Shown here: piece after piece, positions 32,801 to 42,725 of the stretch
Layout: each line of letters begins with the position of its first letter
Position numbering within the stretch: position 1 is the stretch's first letter
DNA from: Ditylenchus dipsaci
Taxonomy: Eukaryota > Nematoda > Chromadorea > Rhabditida > Anguinidae
Direction: 5' to 3'
Length of the DNA stretch: 64,000 nt
Assembly (NCBI GenBank): GCA_004194705.1
Contig: SADC01001298.1
Coordinates: forward strand, 186,001 to 250,000
Notes under the pieces: generated by a model
The model's input: the letters and a program-made list of their open reading frames with translations, nothing else
Databases searched by the model: none
What the model was told of the DNA's origin: nothing
Position numbers and translations under genes: made by a program

Positions 32801-35557
32801 GAGTTGTGTCTTTTGATATAAGCCTATGGGCTACAACTAGAAGATTAACGGTAATTAATCTTCGGCATTTTTTTAAAAGCTAAAAAACTACAGTCAAATC
32901 TAGATTTAACGACACTCTGAGAAATCGTCGAGCGTCGTTAAATCGATTTTCAACTGTATCATAGTTTAATACCACTATTTTATATATTAAGCCGACATGC
33001 TCTAATTAAGAGACACCTAGAACTTTTTAGATGTTGTTGAAGCAATAAAAATATCGAGGTCGACTTAAAATCTTTCTGATTTTAGGGTATAAAAAAGTTT
33101 ACACGTGGTTTATTAGAGCAAATACGGTGAATAGAAAATTATATCTACTGTGCTTTTTTAAGAGCACACCCTTAATCAAAAATGTTAAGAAACTGCTGTT
33201 TTTCGGCACATTATATCTTGGGCACATTATATACCAAATGCAGCTAAGAGCCTTTCGTACTTTTGTTAGATAAAATGCCTATCTATGTCGATAACATAAA
33301 CTTTTTAATCAAGCGGCGTGCCTTTACAAGAGCAGATGCGATAACCTGCCATTAACGAGCTTTAATTTAAAAAGTTCTATTAAACAAGTATGCCCGTGCT
33401 TTCAAAAAAATCAGGTAGGGACTAGAAATTTTGTTCGAACCGTCATAGTTTTCACTAGTTAAAAGAACCATATTTGTGATAGCAATGAGAATTTGGCAAA
33501 TTTAAACGCGCGCGGGACATTTTTTGAGACAGAAATAAAAAATGGCTTAAATTGTTTTACCCCGCCAAATTACTGATTTACCCCGCCAAATTTGAATTTA
33601 CCTCACCAAATTCAAATTTTTAGTCAAATATTGCAGTAAACTTTGCGGGAATTTAAATTTTATAGTTAAAAATAACTTGGATTGCCCAGAATCCCACCCC
33701 GGAAAGGCCAGAAGTCGCTGAAGTTGGTTTTTGAGGGTTTACTAAAGGGGAGTTAACTTTTTCCGAAAATTCGATTGAGTGGATCAGAATTTTAGTCCGA
33801 TGGGCTAAATCACTCAAAATTCCACCCTGAACCATCCGAACCAGTATCTAAATCCCCTAAATCAGTGCTTAGGATGGTTTGAGAGGGCTGAGACTCAATC
33901 GAATTTTCGGAAAAAGTTTACTTCCCCTTTAGTAAACCCCCAAAAAACCAACTTCAGGGACTTATGGCCATTCCGGGGTGGGATTCTGGGCAATCCAAGT
34001 TATTTTTAACTATATAATTTGAATTCCCGCAAAATTTACTGCTATATTTGACTAAAAATTTGAATTTGGTGGGGTAAATTCAAATTCGGCGGTGTAAATC
34101 AGTAATTTGGCGGGTGAAATTAGTTACAGCCATTAAAAAATGTGATTTTATATGTCCATGATTTTCGTATGACCTCTTCAATTCCCCACTTTCTAATGAT
34201 CCCCTCCCCCCATCTCATTTTTTTGACTAAGATTTCAGAATTAAGCTAATTTTTGATTTACAATTTCAAAATTTTTCATAAGTATTAAATTAAAGTTAAA
34301 TTAAATTCGATCCCCCGTGGGGACTGGTAGATGTTATACAATAGGCGTCAAATTCCGCAGTTTCACAACCCTAGCTCGAACTTTCTTGTTTGCTTTACAC
34401 ATTTTTTTGTGGTATTGTATTTAATTTGGACTTAAGAGAACGCTGCAAAGCGCTGCAAAGTCACAAGTACAATTTTTTTCGCTGTTTTTTTTGTATGGAA
34501 TTGAGGAGTGAAAATTGCACGCCGGAAAATTTCGCACCATTAAGAAAAAGTGTTTTTAAAGCAAACACTTTTTGAATACTTTTTTCTTCAAAATTTTTGT
34601 TCTTTGTTAATAGTGTACATTTTTCACAAATTTTTTTCTTTGTTATTGACAAAAAGCCAAATGCCTAGGGTGTGCACATGTGCTTTTTACGATCTTCACT
34701 TATCGGTTTTTAGATCCATATTTTTACATACGAAAATAAGTAAGCTATATGCTATTTTAAAGCTTTCATTCAGAGTTATCATTTGCATTTTTTTGTAAAA
34801 CCGGCAGCTGAATTATAGTTTTTGGCAATTGTTTACAGGCTCTCGCCGGCCAGGTTTACAAAAAGTTTCAAATCAGCGTCTTGAAGCTTGCAGAAAGGTA
34901 GCTCTGAATAAAAGTTATAATATTACATATAACTTGCTCATTTTCGACTAAAAACATGGATAAGAAAACCGAAAGGTGAAGCCGGTAATTTTGCACACCG
35001 TTCCCACCTCGGGTCCGACACTTTTTTGCCTCAATTTCGAAGTTTTTGATCAGTTGTGATTCGTCAGTCTGGTCCAAAATGTCGCAAGGATTCCGATGTT
35101 ACCGGTAGCTTTACAAATATTAAATGCTTTTGCTGAAATGACCCGTGACCCTCGATTTAACGTCACCGGAGTCACCCCAAGCATTGTACTCCTGCCGAAT
35201 CCTACATTCAATCCTCTAATATGAATCTTTACGACTGCTTTCAATCTAAAAAATTGCCCTAATTCTTTTTAAACCATTTGAAAGGCGACAAAATATATGA
35301 TTTACCAAATGGATTGTGAGCACCTGGACCAATCTCTATGCCTTTTAGTCCATCTAACAGTTTATGAGCCAACGCACTTTCTTTAAACTGGATAAAGAGG
35401 GTGCTTGAGTGCTTACCATTATAGGAGGTGGTAATGTTTTTCGCGCAAAAAACAAGCGCACATTTTCAACTTTAGAAAATAACATTGGCGTATTTTTAAT
35501 CATAAATAGCAAAAAGATAAAAATAAGCAGCAAAACAAAAATTATCTTCTTGTTCAT
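29829..35557 (-). CDS. intact SAM-dependent methyltransferase paralog B, four exons
   Basis: Class I (Methyltransf_11-like) methyltransferase, predicted type II membrane protein. Exons are 35557-35417, 35387-35306, 32698-32491 and 30105-29829. All joins are GT-AG and the sum is 708 bp, 235 residues plus stop, without a break. Residues 1-20 are a basic hydrophobic anchor (MNKKIIFVLLLIFIFLLFMI). Motif I is LDGLKGIEIGPGAHNPFG, split by the intron before LNTLNVDY. Next come SSGDSLPF, DFVISSHVVEHFYDPIKA, then VIKKGGFIYMIIPHKDRTFD, TTLAELIARHEQP, WITEDFLEICRHFKW and DVDDKVGNGFTIVL. The first intron would be only 29 nt; the other two are 2.6 and 2.4 kb and loaded with transposons. A and C are its paralogs. 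Reaction inferred as O- or N-methylation; substrate unknown. Confidence 0.82.
30123..30369. mobile_element. pogo-like MITE (copy P8) in intron of methyltransferase B
   Basis: TA-flanked, 247 bp. The ends are identical inverted CCGTAATTCCTCTAATAAGC followed by GCC and a C/G run. Its left edge lies 17 bp from the intron acceptor at 30106. The body repeats CAAGTTACCCCTCAATTTGT and the inverted GCAAGTCACC. It is almost identical to P9 (31804-32053). Confidence 0.85.
30420..30530. repeat. Tc1/pogo-type element end
   Basis: Ends in GAGAGGCGACTGTA. Shares GTAAAAAGTGTCTGACCC and GGGAACGAAC with 13480-13540, so it is a right half of the same family. Intronic. Confidence 0.45.
30790..31308. mobile_element. 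hAT-like MITE of ACCGGTGCCGGCACC repeats, perfect 8-bp duplication
   Basis: A 519-bp element flanked by CTCGGGAG at 30782-30789 and 31309-31316. Terminal repeats are CAGTGTTTTAAA and complement. The subterminal regions are GC-rich arrays of GGTGCCGGTGC in both orientations around an AT-rich core. It lies in an intron of methyltransferase B. Confidence 0.88.
31387..31586. mobile_element. hAT-like MITE, CAGGGCTCG family, copy 2
   Basis: A 200-bp element flanked by CACTAGAG at 31379-31386 and 31587-31594. Ends CAGGGCTCGGAAAT and complement. It is closely related to 10364-10564 throughout, including GGACATTTGGTAAAATAA. Intronic in methyltransferase B. Confidence 0.9.
31722..32188. mobile_element. 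GCTACTGTAATATA-end MITE, interrupted by pogo-like copy P9
   Basis: The left end is CGCTACTGTAATATACCCCC and the right end is the inverted, degenerate TATATAACAGTGGC. It shares AATAATTTTTAGGCTTAG, CCTTAGGC and CACGTAATAATTTCACC with the uninterrupted copy at 51594-51793. Copy P9 sits in the middle, so it inserted later. Confidence 0.72.
31804..32053. mobile_element. pogo-like MITE (copy P9)
   Basis: TA-flanked, 250 bp, with CCGTAATTCCTCTAATAAGC at both ends. It differs from P8 by only a few bases over its whole length, so the two are the youngest pair in the window. Nested in the 31722-32188 MITE, in the same intron as P8. Confidence 0.85.
32345..32412 (+). repeat. tRNA-like sequence (pseudo-tRNA)
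   Basis: GCGTCGTGTAATGGCAGCAT resembles a D-arm/A-box and TTGGTTCAATTAGAGCC a T-arm/B-box, separated by a short anticodon-like region. The acceptor stem does not pair convincingly. Probably a pseudogene or SINE head, lying in the intron of methyltransferase B next to exon 3. Confidence 0.3.
32889..32958. mobile_element. very short Tc1/pogo-type MITE
   Basis: TA-flanked, 70 bp. CAGTCAAATCTAGATTTAAC on the left; right end inverted CAGTTGAAAATCGATTTAAC. Intronic. Confidence 0.65.
33558..34118. repeat. long near-perfect palindrome, CCGCCAAATTACTGATTTAC ends
   Basis: Arms of about 270 bp are inverted copies: left ACTGATTTACCCCGCCAAAT, right complement. Inner parts CCCTTTAGTAAACCC and CATCGGACTAAAATTCTGAT are shared with 4870-5095 and 28714-29280. 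It fills part of the 2.6-kb intron of methyltransferase B. No ORF beyond repeat artefacts. Confidence 0.75.
34120..35300. other. remaining intron 2 of methyltransferase B; no exon seen
   Basis: AT-rich. The segment 34180-34335 resembles a pogo-like MITE body (CCCCACTTTCTAATGATCCCC on the left, GATTTCAGAATTAAG inside, GATCCCCCGTGGGG on the right) but lacks CCGTA ends. A tract near 34980-35240 shares CCACCTCGGGTCCGACACTTTTTTG-type sequence with 7010-7030 and 13510 and has a CGATTTAACGTC word of the CAGTC family. No coding exon found. Confidence 0.4.
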
Positions 35558-35874
35558 GTAGTTGTTGTATGTGCTAAAAGATCAAAGTTTTCAAACAAGT
35601 TCAGAAACAGATTTAAATATCTAGAAATGGTATTATGGAAATGAAGAAAACTCTTTTTGGATTTCACGAATTATTTTGAACAACAGGGAATTTTTTTTCA
35701 TGGGTTTAAAATTTTTCAAAATTTGACCAATTTAAATTGGCGCCCTTTAAATTTACACTGGGATTAAGGGCTGTATAGGAAGGGGGATGGAATAAAAGGG
35801 GGCTGCTAATCACATAGGGCCCTGGTTGCATAGTTTTGAATACTAAGGCCTACCGCAAATAGAAACTCTGGTAT

Positions 35875-36145
35875 GGATGTTTTTTCATGCATCCAGAGCA
35901 GTGATGACAGTAAGTGCAAAAAAGTGCGTGTGCATTCTTAAAAGTGTATCTGAACTTTCAAATTGCAAATGCACTTTTGAAGCTGCACACGCACTTTTAA
36001 AAATGCATATGCAATTGGAAAATGCAGGTGCATTTTTGAAAATGCACGTGCACTGTATGAAAATGCACGTGTATTTTTGCAATTTTGCACTTGCCAAAAT
36101 TGCAAAAATGCACTTGCATTTTCAAAAATGTAAACGGAAAGTGGG
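35875..36145. repeat. degenerate tandem array of AATGCACGTGCATTTT
   Basis: A self-complementary unit of about 18-25 bp is repeated about ten times: AAAATGCACGTGCATTTTTG, AAAATGCACGTGCACTG and others. Because the unit is palindromic, ORFs appear on both strands here; none is a gene. The left edge overlaps the ATGCATCCAGAG dispersed repeat. Confidence 0.65.
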
Positions 36146-36429
36146 TTAAGAGCGTGACACATATAAAATTGTTAACAGATAACCCTATCAAAATACAATA
36201 TGTAGATTATGTACTGGAAGAAATAGTTGCCCATTTGTTGAGAAAAGTACAAGGAATTTTTTAAGCAATTAAGAGATATCAATTTATTTTATTTGACCTT
36301 CGAAGGTCAGATAATTTTATCTGATTTAAAAAAAAATCGAGGTCAAATGTTTTGCGTCTCTTAGCTGATAAAACTTATCATACCTCAGAAAAACTCACAA
36401 CGCTGTAAGATGGATAAATAAAGATTAGA

Positions 36430-37035
36430 ACCTTTTGCCTCTAATATAAGCTCCCGCCTCTAATCCAAGCCCCTGTCAGGTTGAAAGGAGGGGGGGGTAA
36501 TTTACATTTTCTTTACTTTGAAAAAGTGGCTTCCATGGCGCAGTGCGTAAGTGCTCGCGTTTTTTGGCCCAAAATGGTGTTTTTGGGTGTTGCAGGTTCA
36601 AACCCACGTAGTTACACACTATTTTTTTGGCTTTTTTGGGCAGTTTAGAGGTAATTTGGGTCGCTGATCCCGAATCTGGTGTCAAAAAAGTCTAATTACC
36701 TCTAAAATGGCCAAATAAGCCAAAAAAAATAGTGTGCCACTTCGTGGGATTGAACCTGCAATACCAAAAAAACACCATTTTGGGCCAAAAAACGCGAGCA
36801 CTTACGCACTGCGCCATGGAAGCCACTTTTTTCAAACCTAAATGGCTTCCCCCCCCCCCCCTTTAAGGGTCTGTATCTTAGGGTAGAAGCAATATTTTGC
36901 CATTCTGTTTAATACATTTTCTTTACTTCCACGAGCTCTACCGATTCCACTTCTAGATGTTGGTTGAGCACACAAAGATCTCGGGGTCGAATTACAAATT
37001 TTTCGATTTTCTTGAGTTCAAAAAATTGGATTAGA
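36430..37035. mobile_element. old pogo-like MITE split by a tRNA-like palindrome
   Basis: The left end CCTCTAATATAAGCTCCC and the right body GGTCTGTATCTTAGG, CACGAGCTCTACCGATTCCA and GTTGAGCACACAAAGATCTC match the conserved interior of P5, P6, P7 and P15. The TIRs themselves are eroded. The palindrome 36521-36831 is inserted near its left end. Confidence 0.6.
36521..36831. repeat. palindrome whose two arms are each tRNA-like
   Basis: The left arm reads GGCTTCCATGGCGCAGTGCG (A-box region) and about 60 nt later GCAGGTTCAAACCC, a consensus B-box. The right arm repeats the same in inverted orientation (GGGATTGAACCTGC ... CGCACTGCGCCATGGAAGCC). The loop holds TAGAGGTAATTTGGGTCGCT and GATCCCGAATCTGG. 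Related broken copies lie at 9095-9790 and 45950-45990. It looks like two inverted tRNA-derived SINEs, or one foldback element with internal Pol III promoters. Confidence 0.65.
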
Positions 37036-37439
37036 TATTTACCTGGATGCGTAAAATCAATTAAAAAAAAACAAAAAAAAAGACTATGCTATCTTATGCA
37101 AAATAGTGCTGGTAATCGCGTTTGTTAAGACATAAATCCCAATTTCACACACCCGAACCCTAAAACATGGTGTAGGCACCACCTGGTCAGGTGGATGTTC
37201 ACCTGGATGAGATAATTTTTTTGACTAAACCTTTTTACCACTTTGCTTTCTTTTTTTTCTTGGACCTGTTACCAGCACCTGTTATTAAAACAAGAGCCTC
37301 TCACCAAGATTCACCTGTTACCTGATAATAAAAATTCGAGGCTTTGTAGAAACCTCTATGACTACTTTAAACATTGAAGTGTTTGCTTTTAAGATTTTAA
37401 AACATCTCCCCATCAACTATCAGCTAGTCTTGTAAAAAG

Positions 37440-37545
37440 AAATATGTTATTTGAAAAAAAAACCTTATAACTCAAGTTCAAATCATCCAAAGGTCATTCT
37501 GTGTCAGTCTCCTAGCAATTTCAAGTAGAACAAATATAGATTGTC
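37440..37545 (-). pseudogene. inverted partial duplicate of an acyltransferase/SGNH exon
   Basis: On the minus strand this matches 27846-27950 at about 90 percent: GAAATTGCTAGGAGACTGAC, then GATGATTTGAACTTGAGTTA and the following splice donor region. One base is deleted relative to the gene, so the frame is lost. No other exons of the gene were found here. Confidence 0.75.
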
Positions 37546-37708
37546 GTACTTTGCTCGTACTTAGTCAAAAATTTTGACTCAAAATTACAAATTGTTTATT
37601 TTTACAAGTTTTCAATTATAAAGTTTTTTTTTCAAATAAATGACGTGGTGATTTGACTGCGCAATCTTTTGTGTGCACTGTTTATTCTGTGTCCTGCACT
37701 ATGTAAAG

Positions 37709-37972
37709 TCAGCTGAATTTATATTCTTCCCACCGGAGAAGAAGTCTCACTAACAACCAACTTTCTCCATGCAATGCGGTGAAGATTGGCAAGTCTCTAA
37801 ATGTATATTCTTCGTACTGAATGATGGCGGACAAAGCTGCTATGTCATTGTTGGAACCGATGAGCAACGAGTCCAGAAAATGGTTGACAACTACCTTTAT
37901 CGAATTTTGGAACAAATAATAACTAAAAAGGCCAAAGACAGTCAAAACAGTTTTTAATTCAAAAGTTTTCAA
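37709..37972 (-). CDS. hypothetical ORF, unrecognised
   Basis: The 87-residue minus-strand frame has a hydrophobic start (TVLTVFGLFSYYLF) and an ordinary amino-acid mix (ALSAIIQYEEYTFRDLPIF). The plus strand is open over 37769-37957 as well. No splice sites or family motif support either. It could be an exon of a lost gene beside the acyltransferase fragment at 37440-37545. Confidence 0.25.
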   Translation of the reverse strand: MKTFELKTVLTVFGLFSYYLFQNSIKVVVNHFLDSLLIGSNNDIAALSAIIQYEEYTFRDLPIFTALHGESWLLVRLLLRWEEYKFS

Positions 37973-38129
37973 CTTTACAAATTAAATTTTTACAATAAAA
38001 AATATACTAAAAGAACAAAATTTTTGCGCTATCATTATCAGGGTGAAATTTTGCCTTGGTCCCCTCTGTTCTTTTTTGAGTATTTTTGCCTTCGTCCGTT
38101 CTGTTGCTTTTAAGGAATTTTGTGATCAC

Positions 38130-40248
38130 CAGGGCCCAAATTCTATGCACTAAAAAATGCAAAATATGCACATAAAATATGCACTAAAAACGCTTAAATA
38201 TGCGCTAAAAACGTAAATATGCAGTATAATATTTTCGAACTGAACCTCTCACAAAAACCATATAACATTTATGCTCATCTAACAATTTGCCTCACAATTA
38301 CAAACAATGTACATTTCGAGATTTTTCGGAGTGAAGCTAGTTCTATTTTCGGCCAGAATATTCTTGTAAATGGAAAAAGACCGCTCAACATCGCAAGAAA
38401 CCACCGGTGCATATTTGTAAGCAGCAATAACATTTGGACTTTGAGTATTAGTTTCATTGAATTCACCAGAAAGCACCTTTGAAGCAGCAAGGAGAGGTTC
38501 CAGACCAGGATTGTTTCGCATCACATATCCAAACTTTCCTCTACTTTCTGCCAATTTCACCCGGCGCTCTCTTTACAGCTGATTTGACTTCTAAGAAAAT
38601 ACTCAGACTGGCAGTGAGCTCTATTCCTTGAGATTGTAGTGCCTCTATAGCTGACGGAATCACGGCGAAGTAGACTGAATGTAAGCGAGCATTTGAGCGG
38701 TTTCGAGACTGGCGAAAGCTTGCTGTGAAAGTTTTATCGAAATTGCATCCTCTTCATCAAGCTTGTTGATCACCTTAAATTGTTGATTTATTAAAAAAAC
38801 ATAATCTCTTTTGCAAACCGCTTTAATTTGGTCAAAATTTCTGGAATAGTAAACGGCAGCCTCAATCCACGTTCCCCATCGTGTGAGTATTGGTGCGGGA
38901 GGTAGCGGAAAATTACTGCAAAGCTCCCTGAACAGAGAAATTCTAGTTGGCGCTTTTGTAAACACCTGAAAAAATCAACTGAATTATTTGCAACACGGTG
39001 AAATGTACCTTCTTCACATTTGATATAAGCTTGTCAACGTCAGGAAAAAGGAATCGAATTTGTTCTGCAACTCTATGCAAAGCATGGCACAGACACGTCT
39101 GGTGAATCATATTGGGTACAGTGCAGATAGAACATCTCTTGCAGCTTTTATCATATATCTCGCAGCATCAGTGACCAACAGCAGAAGCCGATTCTCCATG
39201 GCACCCGATGAAAGAATGTCACCGGAAACGACAAGCGGTCACGCGTGATAGCAGTATAGTAAACTTACGTAAACCATCAACGACAAAACGGGCAATTGTA
39301 GAATGGTTAGTCTGTTCAAGCATTTTTACAGAAATCAGGTTAGGACGGTGAAACCTGAAACCCTGAAATTTTTTAAAGTTACGTATAACTGAGAACACTA
39401 ACCTTCGCTGTCAAGTTTGCCCACAAGTAGATTAGCCACATATCGTCTTTTGATGTCGGTTGTTTCGTCGACCGAAGCCCAAATGTAAGAGTCCCCGATA
39501 TTTTGCCTTATTCGACTCATTGTCTGAAGAAAATAAGATTAGAATTTCAATACTATACGTAGTTGTACCTCTAAGTATGCCACTTCCACGCAATTTCTAA
39601 GAGTCTGATCGATGGAATTGTTCTTTTACAGTACTTGGTCAAAAAATTCTTGAATGCTGGGTAGTTGATCTTGTTAAACGGGATGTTTGCACCCATCAGA
39701 GCATTGCAGAGGTCTTGTGAAAACTCATCTCGACTATTGTTTGGTGACCGTTGATGTCAAGAAACTCTGCCTCTTTCTTCGCCTTTGAATCGCTCAAAAT
39801 TTGCTTGATGCTTTCCAGTTTCGTTGTGTTGCTTTAATTGGAATGATCTCTCGCACGGTACCTGAATTTCATATGTGCAAAAAAATTGATTAGAAATAAA
39901 AACACCTCCTTGTTACAAGCATGGCAATAAACTGTTTGTTCTGGACCGTATAAATGCCATCTGGAAACTCAGACATCCATTGATTTAAACACGCAATACG
40001 AGATTTGGCTTGCTTCGGCATCTTCTAAACAAAAATTAAAAAATCACCGGTGTTTTTACAATATGCGTAGAAATATGCGCTAAAAACGGAAAATATGCAA
40101 AATATGCACTAAAAACGGAAAATATGCAAAACATGCTGCATTAAAGTACGAAAAAAGTGCCCAAACAGGCTAAAAGTGCGTTTTTTGTGCATAACTCTCG
40201 CTTGCATATCTGCAGAAAAATATGCATTTGCATAGAATTTGGGCCCTG
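38130..40248. mobile_element. hAT transposon with 8-bp duplication and broken transposase
   Basis: A 2119-bp element flanked by perfect GTGATCAC at 38122-38129 and 40249-40256. The TIR is 20 bp, CAGGGCCCAAATTCTATGCA, exact at both ends. Subterminal zones, about 38160-38220 and 40060-40140, hold repeated AATATGCRCTAAAAACG in the same orientation, probable transposase binding sites. The transposase lies on the minus strand. It is the most complete autonomous-type element in the window, though no longer coding. Confidence 0.93.
38235..40022 (-). pseudogene. hAT transposase, CGBP1-like, multiple frame breaks
   Basis: The start near 40022 gives MPKQAKSRIACLNQW, then, after a one-base shift near 39963, YGPEQTVYCHACNK (BED-like CxxC zinc site). 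Next are FSQDLCNALMGANIPFNKIN (about 39730), IWASVDETTDIKRRYVANLL (about 39500-39420, with the catalytic aspartate region), a segment with ALYPNMIHQTCLCHALHRVA and RFLFPDVDKLISNVKK (39150-39005), an intron, then the KAPTRISLFRELC and ILTRWGTWIEAAVYY region (38965-38660) and the hAT C-terminal block APVVSCDVERSFSIYKNIL (about 38380). At least four single-base breaks or stops. Motif order and wording match hAT transposases of the CGG-triplet-binding-protein-1-like group. Confidence 0.85.
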
Positions 40249-40840
40249 GTGATCACATGTCCAACTCCAGTCTTGAACATCTTTTTCTCAATATTCATTT
40301 TCGATACTTAGGAAAAAAAACAGAGGGGACCAAGGTACTTTTTGCACCAGGTGGTGGATAAAGCTAAAATTTTCATGAAATTTTTTTTAAACTATAAAAT
40401 TTTTTAAACTATAAAGATGTTTGTAATCATGCTCGTGCTCATATCCATACTCGAACTTGCCTGTATCACTCGTACCTGCTTTTTTCAGCTCCTCGTAGTG
40501 CAAGTACGATGCGAGTACGAGTTCGTATTTCTCGGGTTAATACAACTAAATTTATTCAAAAAATGTATTAAAAATTCCATTTTATAAGATATGGTTCACT
40601 TATGACGTATGAGCTGCTGCAAGAATATCTTATAAATGATAAAAAATATATTTTTTCTTTCCAATTTTCTCTAACTGCATAAACAAAAAAAAGTTCATTG
40701 TTCAGTCGGGTAACAATTGATTCCACTTGCTTTAACATATAATTTTGTAGGGTCACTAGCAATTGACACGCATTTATTGGAGTTGTTATGGAAAAAATTA
40801 TATTTTCAGCCGATTCTTGAAAAATTGTGAATTAAAAATT

Positions 40841-41033
40841 GAAGGTTCATAGTTTTCGTGCGCAGCGGCAGGTGCAAAATTTGAATTGGCGGAGAACAGC
40901 TCTCTTGCGTCTCTCACTGTACTCTTTTGGGTTAATTCAAACGACTCCAAAGAGTACAGTGAGAGACGAAAGAGAACTGATCTTCGCCAATTCCAATTTG
41001 GCACATGCCGCACGCTCAAAAACCTGGTCCTTT
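40841..41033. repeat. palindromic MITE, AGCGGCATGTGC family, copy 2
   Basis: An inverted-repeat element with CAGCGGCAGGTGC on the left and GCACATGCCGC on the right, and central AAGAGTACA/TGTACTCTTT words as in 3179-3361. ORFs occur on both strands because of the symmetry. Confidence 0.7.
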
Positions 41034-41053
41034 AAAGATACATGCGCACACTA

Positions 41054-41262
41054 ATAAGAGGTGGTGCCCGGGTATTCAAAAAATGTTTGAATTATTAAAC
41101 TGCACGGATTTTTCAACTTGATTTCTAACAAAACCATACCGAAATAAAAAACTAGGCCTTGTTGTGTTAAAAACCAAGTTGAAATACATACATAAATACA
41201 TCCATACATAAGTTCAATAATTAAAAAAACATTTAAATTCCCGGTTACCACCTCTTATCATC
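41054..41262. mobile_element. TA-flanked MITE, AGAGGTGGTRCCCGGG ends
   Basis: The left end is TAAGAGGTGGTGCCCGGG and the right end inverted reads TAAGAGGTGGTAACCGGGAA. The inner arms also pair (AAAATGTTTGAATTATT and complement). Tc1/mariner-style TA flanks. Confidence 0.65.
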
Positions 41263-41698
41263 CTGGTCATGCCCTTTAAAAAGACATATTTTTGCTTTGT
41301 AGCACGGTGCTGCTTTGGTTTAATATGTGGGTATTTTGGGTCAATTTTTCTAACACTCTGACTCGTGTACGTGACTTTGGGCCTCCTGACTTGGAATTTA
41401 ACAACATGGTGTTTTTGGTTTAAAAAATTTTATATGAAGAAGTTCAACTAGAGCGTCTCTGGACATTTAATTTTTAAATTTTTTTCTTCGCGCGAAAGTA
41501 TGAAAAACTGGTCATAACTTTTGTGCGTTTACTATTTTTATGGTATCTTATAAAGAAGAAGCTAGGCTATCTTTTGTTTAGTTTTTCGCTCAGGTGTTAT
41601 GAAAATTTCATGCGCCGGGAAACCCCATACTATAATCTCAGTTTTGATAAAAGTTTATCTTCGAATAGTTATAACTGATTAAGTAGACAAGTTAAGTA

Positions 41699-41940
41699 TA
41701 CCGTATTCTCTCTCATCCCCTAACTCAAAATTGTCTTTTTGGCGTTGTGTTTTCACCCACTTTTTCAAAACTTTTTTTCATACAAGTTACTCCTCAATCT
41801 GTAGCCAGTGAAATGAGCTACCAAATGAAGGGTGACTTGCATTTGAAAAGTTTTCAAAAAGTGGGTCGAAAACACAAAGCCAAAAAGACGGTTTTGAATT
41901 TAGGGGGGGGGGGTGTGTTCTATTAGAGAGAATACGCTAG
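41699..41940. mobile_element. pogo-like MITE (copy P10)
   Basis: TA-flanked, 242 bp. The left end is CCGTATTCTCTCTCATCCCC and the right end inverted is GCGTATTCTCTCTAATAGAA. The body resembles P8/P9 (AGTTACTCCTCAATCTGTAG and inverted GGTGACTTGC). Confidence 0.72.
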
Positions 41941-42725
41941 ACAGGATATTATTTGTAAGATATTTCATGAAAAGTCTGAATCTGCAAAAAATGATAAACT
42001 ATTAAATCTGCTGACTATGTCTCTGATAGAGGTAAAAGATACATAATATATTTTGTGTTATGCTGCATTTTTTGTGCATCTAAAGTATTTTTCGTGTACA
42101 CTGTGGCCAAATCTTTTGTCTCCCTCAATTTAGGATTTCCGATTTTTATCTGCGCAAAACGCAGACAAAGATTTGTAAGTCATATTAAGAAAAAACAAAA
42201 ATTCAAAATTTTGAATTTGTAAGATTTGATCCAGTCTCTCTCTTTGTTTGTTCTGTCGAAAACCCTGTTTATTAAAATGATGACTCAATGGACGACAAAC
42301 AACAATTTTCATAATTTTCTTATAGAATTGTTGCCTGATCAAAATTCAAAAAAGATCGAATGAATATGACTTTTTGAAAAAAGTTATGGCCAATGTTAAG
42401 GGGAACAAAATTTTGGCAACACTGTAGTTTGTGCCTCAAGTAGAATGAATGAAATATTAAAAGTAATTTTAAAAAAGTTTGAAAAACGCAAAAAGCATTT
42501 TTATTGCTAGAAAATTTAACTTACGTTTGAGCTCATATTTAATGATATCCACTTTTGAATTATAGTTTTTAATATCAATGTAATTTTTAAGTCGAGTTTG
42601 TAAGTTGTATTTGAGATCACTGGCATCAAACTTTGCGTCATATACTAAAATTACTTGTATTCGTTTCATAAAAATATTTTATAAAACGAAGTCTTTTATC
42701 TACAAAAAAGCTTTGCCGTTATATG

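Noticed and set aside
35877..36191. Four overlapping frames on both strands near 36000
   Set aside because: The array unit AATGCACGTGCATTTT is self-complementary and stop-free, so all frames are artefacts.
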